Assembly: GCA_003260075.1 (NCBI GenBank) | Contig: QLIY01000013.1 | Span: forward strand, 354,830-418,829 | DNA: 64,000 nt | Source: Phallusia mammillata | Lineage: Eukaryota; Chordata; Ascidiacea; Phlebobranchia; Ascidiidae | Reading direction: 5' to 3' | Part shown: piece by piece, positions 39,101 to 52,500 of the stretch | How positions within the stretch are numbered: the first letter of the stretch is position 1 | Layout: every line of letters starts with the position of its first letter | Notes under the pieces: generated by a model | Seen by the model: only the letters and a program-made list of their open reading frames with translations | Databases searched by the model: none | Told to the model about the DNA's origin: nothing | Program-made: the position numbers and the translations under genes

Positions 39101-42100
39101 GACTCACAGGTCCAAAACCACTGTGATAAAAGATACTAAACAGATTAAAAAAAACAGTTGAAAATACTTCCAAAAAAATACTACATTTAGAACATTTAGA
39201 ATTTCCTGCCAAAGGCCCCCCTTCAAGATAAGATGTGTTAAGTGGAAAGGGAAAAAACTCCATATCCTTACCGGGGGGGGGGAAATAAAACAGTTGGAAA
39301 TACTTCCAAAAAAATACTACATCGTGCATTTAGAATTTCCTGCCAAAGGCCCCCTTAAAGATAAGATGTGTTAAGTGGAAAGGGAAAAAACTCCATATCC
39401 TTACCTTTTCCCGCATGACGGTATGATCCGCCTTGAGGTCAACCAATTCGTGTTCGTTGCTCATTCGAAGTGAGCGGTTTTCACGCTTGAGTGAGTTTAG
39501 CTCGCGCTCGGCTCGGTCAAGTTCACTCGCCGATGACTTGTTGAGAAGTTCTAGTTCGTCAACGCGTTCCTTCAATTCGTCTGTCACATACACAAGTACC
39601 ATTACACTTTGTGGCCTCTTGTCACACTACACCGGGGGTCGACGTTTCGAAAAATTAATTGTAAAGCGTGCGTGGGCCCGCGGTAAAGTTCAAGGGCACG
39701 GTGAGTGCTTCATTATACATCGCATGTGAGTATCAATATTAGTGTATGTCACTGATAATGGTAATATCAAAGTAGGTAAAACATTTTTAATGTTTTTTTG
39801 ATTTAGGTTTGTTTACTTTTTGCAGGTACGTTATTTTCAAATACCGCATTACGAATTGCTGATTACCAGTTTTAAGCGGGTTTCTGTACAAATTTTGTGC
39901 AGTTAACCATGTTACTGGTGTATAAAACTCAATCTGGTAGCATGTCAAGGTCTGTTTATATACTCAAAAGCGATTTCGATCAGTTATTTTAAATGTACTT
40001 TTAGGAAATGAAAAATCGAATACCGTGAACCACCAGTTAAATGCACAAATCTAGCCCCGAACCCACTGCTTTTGTTTACGTAAAAAAACAGGCTTTAGTC
40101 ATAGGTTTTAGTAATACAACTCCAATCCATATCAGCCATGATTTTGGGGCTAAACAACTCAACTTTCAAACAAAATTTCGATCAAGTCAAGCTTACTGAC
40201 CTAAATCATCAACATTACTGTGTNGGTTGGAGTTCATATTTGGATATTACTGAACGTTTTTGTGACTACTTGTATCGGATTTTTGTATTATGTGCAGCGA
40301 AATGGATTCTCTTGATTACAGCCTGGGGGGGGGGGGCGGCGAATTCCCACAACCCGCTGTGTTGCTGAATAGGCGACCCACGACTACTAGAGAGACGGGG
40401 GGGGGGAGCGGCGAAAACAACCCGCTGTGTTGCTGAATAGGCGACCCACGACTACTAGAGAGACCGCGTTTGAGGCATGATTTATTGTCCGCTGGTCTAA
40501 GTGAATGATTAACCTACTCTCGCCGGTCCAAAATCGCGTCTTTCGTTCGTCATTTGCCGCTTATTTGTGTGTACATGCGTTTGGAATCGCAACTTTTGAA
40601 TTCCCGATGTTTGCCTGATGATGCTGCTGCCGGCAGAGATAAGACAGCACTTGAATTTTTAACCGCAAGCTAAGTTGGAGCCGATACTTGGATAATACTG
40701 AACGTTTTTGTTACTACTTGTTTTGGATTTTTGTATTATGTGCAGCGAAATGGATTCTCTTGATTACAGCCTGGGGGGGGGGTCGCAAACATGCGTGATG
40801 ACGTCACACTTTTACGACGTAATCGTCAAAGCAAACGTGTCGTATTTTGGCCGGGTTTCCGCCAAAAAGAGTTGAAAAGAATGTCACAATAAATTAGGTA
40901 CACTGCTCAAGAATTTACTTAAATACCAGTCAAGCGGTCGCGTTGCATAATTTTAACTGTATACCCCAAAAATTGCTTCTATTGGGGGGGGGGAAAAGAA
41001 TGTTACAATAAATTAGGTACACTGCTCAAGAATTTACTTAAATACTAGTCAAGTGGTCGCGTTGCATAATTTTAACTGTATACCCCAAAAATTGCTTCTA
41101 TTTAAGTTATAAAGACGCCCAAAGTAATTTGAGTAAACAGTTGTCTTGCAAGATATGCCATTATCCTAATGAAGGCGTCTTGTATGGGACGTCGAAACGT
41201 TGATTAATTATTTGTTGTAAAAAGTGCTGGAAGAGCATGCTTACTCGTTTATTAAGTCAATTAGATTTACTGTATGGGGGGGGGGGTGCAGTTGTCTTGC
41301 AAGCTATGCCATTATCCTGATAAAGGCGTCTTGTATGGGACGTCGAAAAGTTGATTAATTATTTGTTGTAAAAAGTGTTGGAAGAGCATGCTTACTCGTT
41401 TATTAAGTCAATTAGATTTACTGTATATAAAATCAACGAATTATGGGATAAACTCGTTACAGAGGCATTTGCTTTTATTGCGCCTTAACTGAACCTTAAA
41501 CCGTCACATTTCACACGACCGCAGAACGATATTGTGAAATATCAACACGCGCATATTATTGGTATGTGGCTGCCGGCTTCGTGTATGAATTAGTACAAGT
41601 CCAAACACGAATTTATTCGCACAAACCAAATTTCCAACCGTCGTGTCTTAGATCAACAAGCCAGCGACGCGCTGCCCGACTTCAAAAATGCCCTTAAAAA
41701 TCCGGCTTCTGGGCTGTCAACACTGCTATGACCCTTGCTAACGTATTGCGTGTCAAAAAAGGGATCGAATTCGCAACGCCAGGTGTGTATCAAGTCTTAC
41801 AATGTAGGATATCACTTTCAAGGTATTAAAGTACAACATTATCTATTGTTCTTGGTGGATATTATACATATACCAAGTATTGAAACCGGAGTCTTTAGTT
41901 TTGTTTGCCTGGTGAACTGGTTTGACCTGTATATGTTTTAAATTGATCTTTGTTAAACCCTTTACAACCAGTCGTTTTATTGTAATGTGAAATTTAAGGC
42001 CATTCTTTGTCCATTTACACTGAAACTATTCGTCCTTGGTAAAGGGCATGTCCATTTTTCAAGTGTTCGGTCTATCTATAGAAAGTGCCTATTATTGGGC

Positions 42101-43466
42101 ACATATGACGTGCGGTGGGTGGAGCTTAGGAAACAGCTGTTTATATGCTATGAAGCATAAAATCATTACGTTCCCTAGTATTACGAGATATTTAGTTCGG
42201 AATGTACATTTGAAACCTACGTTTATACTGCTAAAAATGTCTATGCTCATTCTTTGACAATTTGGTAATACAGTCTTGAAGATTAAACGATTATAGTAAC
42301 AAAACAGTGACTTGACCGCATAAAATGTGTGTCATTTTGACTTTAGCAACGCTTTGTGGAATTTACTAACTGTTTGTAAAAAAACACTTTAGCTCTGTTA
42401 ATAGGTTCCGTGAATGTGATAATAGACCCAATTTTAAATGATATTTGTATGGTTTAGCAACTACTATGCAGCATAGTCAGGAGGAATGAAGATATTTCAA
42501 ATTTGCTAAGGGGGGAATACATCTAAAAAGGTTGACTACTTTAGCGGGTTTACAGATGATATAGAAGATTTTGCCTCATATAACATTCAGGGTGTACAGA
42601 TAAAGGCAACACAATCTCGTTTTTACCCAACACAATCACTAACTTAATTTTGGACCGCCCTCAATTCGAACGCACAACTCCGAATAAAAGCGAGACCTCG
42701 ACTTGAAACAAAGCATGAATTCGACGGTTACACGAATCTCTTTGTTTGATGACAAGATTACATGACCGGCGTTTTGAATGGCAACCACAGATTCCGTTGT
42801 TACGCACATTTTCTTGGCGTGTTTAGCAAATATATACATGATAGCGGACCTTTAATAGCCAAGACGATTTGTTGGTCACCAAATAGAGTTATTTGTTGTT
42901 TTGTTGAAAAACAACTGTTAGTGATTTTAACAGTATCGGAAGGTCACCTACTTCTAAAGTCATTGTAACTTTGCAAATGAAAAACGTTTAACACACCTAA
43001 TATTAGTTTTACAGCCTATTGAAAAGCCGTAAGTCCCCTAACCTTTACCTTAATATTAGGATACGATTTGTTTAATGTGCTGGTCTCGTAAAACTTAGAC
43101 AAAGAATAATTTCCAAAACTGTAATTCAACAATACATACCTTTTGATGGGCGGTCATATTCCCTTTTAGACTAACAGCACCATAAAGCCACAAAACTAAC
43201 CACCAAGCAAACTTTCTACACTGTAACGAATACAAAGTTTGAAACAGACGCCTTTAACACACAGAACTCTATTCTCGAGTGCTTACAATCTCAAACTAGC
43301 AACCGTATGAAATTTCACGCGTCCCAAAATCGCATTGTGTTTTCGTTTCCATTGGTTCAGGCACCGACGTAAAGGAACAACTTTATTGTGTTTTGTTGCC
43401 GCCTAAACATGATCCATTGTTACGTTGTGGTGCGACACAAAGGCCCGGCGTTTGTTACGCCACTAT

Positions 43467-43526
<60 letters not shown>

Positions 43527-46500
43527 CGTTTATGGGAGGGTGAATATGAGGCATATTTTCCCCGTTTTGCGGCTACCTAACCGGCCGTTACTAGGGATAC
43601 AAGCGATGCCATAGTTACTATCAATTCTCCTGAAACAGTTGGACTAATATATGGAAAAGGGCATGATAATTTTTGGCTGCTAATGGCTTAAATACACGTT
43701 CCTTTTCACTGACATTTTCCATGATTGCTTTTTGGCTCTAACACAACATAATCGTCTTAAATAACTGAAACCTATTTATATTTTCACCCACCTAACCTTT
43801 ATTGTGTAAAAAAACTTTAAGGTGTGAATACAAATAGGTAAACACCTTTACTAAAACGACATTTTTTATAGTTTCCACAACACCTGGTGCCTTTGCAATA
43901 TTTTAACACATCTTTCAGCTGAAACAACATTCTTATGTATCACACAGTAGTCAGGTCTACTCAGAATGGAAATTTAAAGCCTGTCTATACTGGAACATGC
44001 AGTTAAAACGACAGTAAAATCTGGCCTCCGATGGTGTTCAAACCATTACTAAAGCCTATGTCCAAGGACTGTATACCAACGAAGGTATGTATCATATACA
44101 TTGAAATGTCCGTTTAATATCCACAACCCTACCCAATCGGCGAAGCCTTTTCCAACTGCGTACACTTTTAACACAAGCAAGGGGGGGGGGGGTTCAAACC
44201 ATTACTAAAGCCTATGTCCAAGGACGGTATACCAACGAAGGTATGTATCATATACATTGACATGTCGGTTTAATATCCACAACCCTAACCAATCGGCGAA
44301 GCCTTTTCCAACTGCGTACACTTTTAACACAAGCAACTGTATTTAAACCAAGTGGGAGAGAAACGAATTTTACAACTGCTGGTACCGGCACTTCAATCTC
44401 AAGTGCTTGTTCGCTTAAGGGCCTTAGGGAATTCGAAACCGGTGCAAAAGAATAGTCAGGATTGGGTGCAATCTTGCCTCTGACTACTGTGATCGTATTA
44501 AAAAGTTTAGTTCTTAACTAAGTTTCAACTTTCAATCCTCGGGGTTAGATAAGTTTTTGGTAGCATTTTGGAAGAAAATGTAAAATTTATAAACTTGGTT
44601 GATAGGAATGAATATTTTCCACCAATTACTTAAACATTCCATATTTTCTAGAAGCTCATAAGAGCCATTGGTTTGGGGAATTGTTCATGCATTTATACGG
44701 TAATACATACAAACTCGTTTACCAGCAGCATAAACACTTTTTTGTGTACTTTTAGAGATTTAATCTAAATTTTACCATGGATGACTGCCTGAAGATAGTT
44801 CGGTAAGTCGCTTAAAAACGAAGAGTACCAGTAAATGTATACAAGCAGCGCTCTCTAGTTGTCTACTGATAGGTCTGTGAATGTTGAATCTTTCGCATAG
44901 AGTGGAGTTGGAGTAGTTAAGACGGTAACACTACTTTAAACCTTCGAGTGTTATACGAGTGGTGGCTGTTTACAGAATGTGAAAGTGTCGGTTTTACGGT
45001 GTAGCAAATTGTAGTAACCCTTCGTTTAGTTTTTCAAATCGTGATTTTGCTGTAATAAAGGTCGGGTGGAAGTGTTATTTGGAAATCGGACCGAATCGGG
45101 ACTAAAAAGGAATTCAAAATTAGAACACATAAACGAAATATTCGCCCAAAGAAAAGACTATACTTCAAACAGAAGGTGTACAGTGACTTTAAATCAGGGG
45201 TTGAAAACATTATCTGGCGTTAGGTGGTTTAAAAAGTGACCAATGCATTGTGTTTGTAAAGATTTCCATCATTCAAACACGGTAAACCGAAAAGCCTTTT
45301 TTGGTCCAAACGGGTCCAATAATTGTGTATAGTAGCTAGTATCAGTTGATCCACTTACGAGAATGACGTTTGTCGTCTTCCGGAAAACGATCAGCTGATT
45401 TCGACAGGATGTGACGTCGGTCTTTCTCAAACTGCAAATCTTCTTTCGCTTTTTTCGTCGCGACTTCAGCATCTTCTTTCTGCCGCGTGATTTTGCTCAT
45501 TTTGGTCTATAGACAAGCAGAAATGTACCAAAATAAGCCCTATAGTACGCAATATAATTCAGTGGTTTACAATGTTGACGCCAGCAAACCAAATCAACTT
45601 TATCTGTGACCAGTTGGTTTTCTATCTCTTGGTCTTAAGGGCCAATGCAAGTCGTGGTATTATCACAGTAATATATCTCTTAGTTTATACCAATTTTTTA
45701 ACTAGTGGCATTTCATCATTGCTAACTTTACATGTAAAAAAGAGAACAGTTGCATAAAAATAATAAAACAAATAACTAATTTAAGGATGTGATTATTTGC
45801 CATGTACTATAACGCTTTGCCATTTATTAGGCACAAGATTTTAATAAAACGACGTAATTGCCGCCTAAAGTTGTATTTTTAGGGGCACTTATTTTTCTAA
45901 CAAACTATGCAATCCGAAAGTTACCTGTAACTGATCTCTGTCTTTGAGTAAGTCGTTCAATCTTTTGTACAAGTCGTCCTTGTCCTGTTGCAAACCCTTC
46001 ATCCGATATTCGTCCTGCGAAATCGTAAATGTATTAGTCACATATGTTTATAACTTATACTACAGATTCAAATGAGGATTTCGAACTGATCACCAGGAAG
46101 CTCATTATATCATGTCATTGCATAGAAATGATTCAAAACGTTTTCGAATATTGGGTTTTGCAATAAGGCTGTATTGTAATTCCTGTGGTCATGTTAACTT
46201 CTACCACAGGCTACAACCGATGCTTGCCCTTTTTCTAATTAAGCGTCATCCTTGCGTGTTAGAAAAAGAGCAAGCATACGTGTTTCCACCAGGCATTCCA
46301 CACTCCGCACAGAGCAATTCTCAACAGTTTTAAATCTTTTTTTTGCACTTGGTCTACTAAAGCGAAAAAAAATCAGTTTCACACAAAAGCACAATTCGTG
46401 GCTTTTCCTACCAGACTTTTTTCGTTCATTTTTTTCTCCATCTTCTTTATCCTGGAGTTTGATTCGTTGAGTTGTTTCCCGAGCACGTTAATTTCTAATT

Positions 46501-49500
46501 CCCTCTGCTGGACATGCTTTTTCAGCAGAATTACAACCTCTTCAAGGGTTCGAACTTTTGACGAACCTGGCTTGTTTTCCATTCTCTCCATGCTTGATGG
46601 GACTTTCTTCTGCAAAAACAGTAAAGTCTTTAAAACAATTCCGTTTTGAATAGAGTGTGTAGATTTGAGGCATCGTTAAATCAAGTCACAGCACTGCTTC
46701 AAACTTAAGATGAAACTCGTATTAGAGAGTAAGAGTGTGGTTTGTTTGAAAATCATCCCTGTATGTGTTAACAGGGGCTGAAGATATCAAATACTCATAC
46801 TAAAATCGTTTACAAGTTTTATAGACAGGATTTTGCATTATACTTCTCAAAAAAAATTGTTATTATATAGAACAAACAAAGGGTTCAACGATCAGAGGCA
46901 AAATCGTTTAGATAGGTATGTTACAATTCCTGAAAAAAAGTTAACAGCACAAAACGAACAGTTTGACACAACCAAACTGTACATGCAGCAACTATAATCG
47001 CCTGCCTCGTTGTACCAACATTCTAATCCTCGTAGCCCTACATCATCCAACTTCAAGTGCAGCTATACAATGAATATTTAGCAACACTCTTTCCAGTTTT
47101 ACACTTACCGAACGGGTCAACCTTTCTGGTCCATACTTATCTCATTTCTTGCCAAAACGTATTCAAGTCTATAAGTCTATATTCCTGTACAGTGTACAGT
47201 GTACACTAAGAAAGCAGGTCTGCATAGGCAGTAATGGTCTCGCTATGGGAGTACTACAGCTCAAATCAAAACTGCGGGTTTGAAAGTGAATGCTCGCTAC
47301 CAGAGATCCCAGCCGAAAGTGGTTGGCTGAGAGGTCCTTATTCCGTTGGCGGAATGTTTGAAATCGGCCCGGGCAACACAATACACCAGATACCAAAAAA
47401 CTACCACACCAACCCCTGCTTGCTGGTTAATTAATGGCAACTATGTAACAACAATAAGGATAGACCTGTATTCACAAAACGGTAACGCGGCGATTTGATA
47501 GTTCCAAGATATCTGAGATTATAATTGGAACTAGGGTGTATTGTTTGACGAAGTAATTAAGATTGACATTGTTAATGCCTGTTTACTGTAAAAAAGGTCT
47601 TTGCTATATATAAGAAGGCATATTTGCTACATCAAGAAATCGCTTCTAAAGTATTTTCGTATGCTGTATAACTAATTTTCCTCGAAAAGTGTTGACGAAA
47701 TTTAATTTTATTGGATTGCATTTCAAAATTTTGAAACATATTTTATAGTTTCCTATGAGGCAGTAGTAAACTGCCATAATTTCAGTGAAAAATTGATAGG
47801 GTACACGCTTTTTAGCCACTTTGACTCGAAAATATCTCAGAATCAAAGGTAAAACATACTAAAAAAAACATTTTACAATTACCTCAATGCAGATACGATG
47901 ACCTTCTTTATAGCGACGACGATCCATAATCTAAACTATACGTATATCTATTTTACAGTGGGTTTTTAACGAAAACTGAACCTCAACATATCTGCTTAAG
48001 CCTTAAGTCGTGCCCGACATCTAAGATGGGCGATTCGATATTCAAAAACTCATATCAAAACAACAATACTCGATTGTCAGAAGTCGGACGGACGCTAACG
48101 GTCCTCGTTTAAACGCTGAAAATCGGTTTTCAAGCGTTGATACAAGCCAGCTTACGTATTTGTTGTTTTAATCCCAGTAATGTATACAGTTGTTGATACG
48201 CCATGGATAGCCTGAATCGACATATTTAAGTACAGCAGAAAGTAACAGTCGTCAGACTGATTACGTAAATGCCCATGAAACGAAACAACAAAGTCATGTG
48301 TAGAACGATACGGCCGTTAGATTGTATATTTTGTTTCAGGGACAAGTTAAGATTTTAGACAATATTCAATGCGCACCCGACGAGGCAAAAATGCCTGAGC
48401 AAAACCAATGTAGATGCTTAAAACACTGGACAGGCCATAAAAACAATACCAATTACACAGTTTAGTCAAAACCAAAAAAAGAAACTTCTAGATAAAAGAA
48501 GTGAATTAACAAAATATGTCCCCAAAAACATCGTACCAGCTGTTATTACGAACTTGTGATAATCGTCCTTATATTATATACATATAAGTGTTTAAATCCT
48601 ATATCTATCTATTTTATACGTTGGTCACTTATTCAAGCAGTTGTTAGCACTACAATTTTTAAGTGTACGAATACATTTCATGTTCGTGTTTGTTCATTAG
48701 TAGAGAAGATTAACTTACACAACTTTCAAAGCAGAATTTAAAACCAACCGAAACTTTTGCCCAATTGACTACTAGCGCCATCTGGCGACTATAATAAATA
48801 ATATTTTCTTGTTCAAAGCAACTTTTGTTTACAATAGAGGCCCTTTCACACATTTCTTTAAGCCGCAGCCTAGTGAAAAGATAACTTATCGATAGGTAAT
48901 ATTTTCTTTCAAGATAACATATGAATGTTTTATGGAAAAAAAACTTACACAATAAATACACTTTAGTAGTTTTAAACCCCAATACCACAGTTTAATGTTA
49001 AAAAAACCTATTTTTACTCACATCTGTTTCAGGATCAGTTAAAATCGAAGAATTGAGATCATCGAATCTCTGTCTGCTTCTCATCACATCTTCCTGTAAC
49101 TTATCAGCATTCTCCTTCTCTCGTTTCAGATTTAGTTTAATCGATTGAAGAGCTTTCGTCACACTCGAAACGGCATCTTCATCAAATGTGTCACTTTTGA
49201 CCTGTGTTGGGTAATAGTGTTAGCAACTAGGAAATAAGGGCAGACCGTATAATGATGTCAAACACGTCAAAAAGTAGTGTATGCTTTGGGCTTGTAACCA
49301 GGTCTGTACCTTTTTTTAATCTAAATTTTGGCCCGAAACTAAAATTTGCTGCTTTTGGCACGTTGGGCTGGATTTTTCGAAGATCAACGGAATGTGTGCA
49401 AAACATTAAGACACACGCTCTGCGTAAAGTTGGAAGGTCAAATTACGACGGGAAAGTGACAATACGGTAATTCGGACCGGAATTCAGCCCAAATATTTGT

Positions 49501-52500
49501 TTAAACTTGAGTCAAAACGGAGGCCAAATCGGAACTGGAGTCCAAAAGCGCAGCTCGACTTACAACTTAACACATAGTCATCGAACAGTATTTGTGATAC
49601 CTACTGAGGTCCTTTCAAATCAGTTTAATGTGAAAGCAGAAAGTTACAGGCTCCTCTAAAATACGCAATCACAGCAATTTACTGATAAACATATAACATA
49701 TAGGGTTGTTAGGGGCGAAGTGAGGGTTTGTAGTTATATAAACATTGTAATTCAATCTCAGATACCGCTATTGGGCCAATATTCTCACATGTTCTGGTGG
49801 TTGTAAACACCGCATGTTAACGTATGTGACAATATTTTATTCGTTTTATTAGTAGATTGTGTGAATGGCGTATTTTAATGTAGGCTGAAAATTACAACCA
49901 CTGGCCTATCAATCTATAGCTGTATATTTATAAGGTGTTGGCACATATACCTACAACTTGATATAGATACATGATAGAGTATTCATGGTCGCACCTGTGA
50001 GTCGACAGCAACACTTGACATTTCTGGTGAAGCTGATGAAAGAAATTGTTCACCCAACTTCACGGCTGTATCATCCACCAGTTCATCGACAGATTTCGCA
50101 ATTTCCTCACTTCGTACCGACGACGTACCTGTTTATAAAATCGATCGTAAACTTAAAGCCTCAGCGCCAGGCCCAGATTAAGCTGTACAAGAGTAACTGG
50201 TTTCAGGCAGTTTGTAACAGCTCAAAGTAATGTACTTTAGTCCTGATACTAAAAACAATTGACAAAGAAAAGTTTTAATATTTCCAGTTTTGAACGTCCC
50301 GATGCTAAAAACAATTACCAAGCAAAAACCTGGTTTTATTCCATTAACAAAATCTACTGCATTGTTCTATGGTTGTTAAAAAAACTTGAAAGGTGCGAAC
50401 AAAAACCATCCAATTTTAGCGCAAAGCAACCTAAACCTTAACAGCAATTAGACGTACAAAACCTCTCAAATTTCCTGCGACAAAACTCATTACCGCAAAC
50501 GCAGGCTAACTCTGAAAATAAAGTACTACAAACGACTACACAAATACATTTTTAGAAAAAAGCAAATAATAACCTTTACTGCTTTCCCTTGCCGAATCGG
50601 GCACTTTACAGAAAATATTTCGTCTTGTAGCGTGGCCGCCAGCTTTCGTCTCCGCAGTAGTTTCGTCGAAATCGCTACAACGAATCGAATCGCCGTGACG
50701 TAATACCTCACGTGACTGTCGCTGATCCTCTAGTCTGAACTTAGTCGAGTCTAATTCCCTTATTGTTTGCTTAGGCGGCGACATTGTCGAGTTCAGAATG
50801 CGGTCGATTTTCTTGTCCAGGTCTTTGTATCGATTTCCGAGGCTCGCGAAGTTTTTTCTAGGAGCTTGCGGGATTTCTGAAGCAACAAAGTTCACTGGAG
50901 TGTTGAAACCGCCAAGCGCTTCCGTTTGTACATTGTTAGAAAATCGAGATGTATGAGTATGGGCAGTCGCTGTTCGTAAAAGTTTTGTTGTTCCCTTTTT
51001 AATACAGGGCATAGAATTAATGTTTTTTCTTGCTTCGGTGATAGGACTATCAACCGGTGTCTGTTGTTTAATGGCCTTTTTAGGTGGTTCAAATTGTTTA
51101 AAGTGTACAGTTTTTGTATCGTGGGGACGTCTAACCTCAGCTTTTGCTTGTTGTGAATTTGTCTTTTTATCATTTCTTTGAAAATCAATGTTAACTTGTT
51201 TACCGTCTGGTGCACGCTTATCCGTGGTGCATAAAGAATTGGTAAAAGTGTTTTTGTTCTGTTCTTCCTTTGTCACGATAGTCTTCGGTACATCAGCTAT
51301 GTCTTTTGTACGCTTTTCCACAATGGCTGACGGCTTGGTAGTTTCTACTCCGTTGTCTGTAGGACTACAAGCAGTTGCTAACGGTTCACGATTTTTTATG
51401 CATGGTAAAGAGCTGTGATCACAATTTTTTGCAGGTGATTTACAAAAAGTATTGTAACTAGTTGTTTCGTTGCGTTCTTCTGTGGGCACGTTCGAAGTTT
51501 TCTCTTCGTGAGGTCTTTCAAACGCTTTGTTTTCATCTAAACAAAGCTGGTCGTGTGTAAGTTTAGGTGATGGCATGTCTTCAAATGATGGCGGGTCAAA
51601 ATTTTCCGAGTTTAATATAGTATTGGCAGGGATATAACTTTTTGTTGGATCATTTGAAGGGCTTAATTTCTCACACTGCGTCTGTGGAATGCTGTCTGAG
51701 TTCGAATAATTTATTGTGTTTAATTTTGACTCATGTATGGCATTGTCGCCTGAAACTTCATTAGCGTTGGAAATTCGGGGCCAAATTTTCGTTACCTGAC
51801 TTTCAGAAACGGATTTAACAGACTTTAGGTCGGAAAATGTGGTGGTACTGTAGCCACTTTCAGTCTCACTTTCACAATTACATTCCAGCGCTTGGGCAAA
51901 GTGCCTATCATTCATTTCACAATGTCCTTTGTTGCTGTCTCTCGGGCCTTTGAAGTCAATTTTGTCTGGGTCATCCTCTTTGTTACTTTCGTATTCCTCA
52001 GAACTGGGTGTTTTGTCCACTAGAGGCGGGGTTGCCCTGTTGTCCTCAGTTTTCACAAAATTTGTAACTAAGTTTTGAGGGTCTTCGTTTTGCTGGTAAG
52101 TTGTGTTTGAACTTTCGATTTCGTCGAAATCTAATACATTGCGAGTCGTAGGTACCGGACTTTCAGACGAAAGTGATTCTACTGAATTATTTTCTTCCTG
52201 GAAATTGTGGTTTAGAAATTCAACAGCGTCTGGGACAATGTCTTTTGTTACGTCTTCAAAGGATTTGTTCCTCTTTAGCCCAATTTGTCCTTCACTTTTA
52301 TTCGACGTTCCTTTGTCTGTTAAAAACAAGTCCAAATTTTGTTCGGTTGCGTTTTCAGTTCCTGTTTCGAAACATGGCTCATTCGAAGTAGAATTGAAAC
52401 TTGTCAAAGAATTTGAGTCAGTTTTAAATTGCTCGTTGCCTATTTCAGTATCCGAGTATTCGTCAAGTGACCGAGAACGGTTTAACCGCTGATAAACCCT

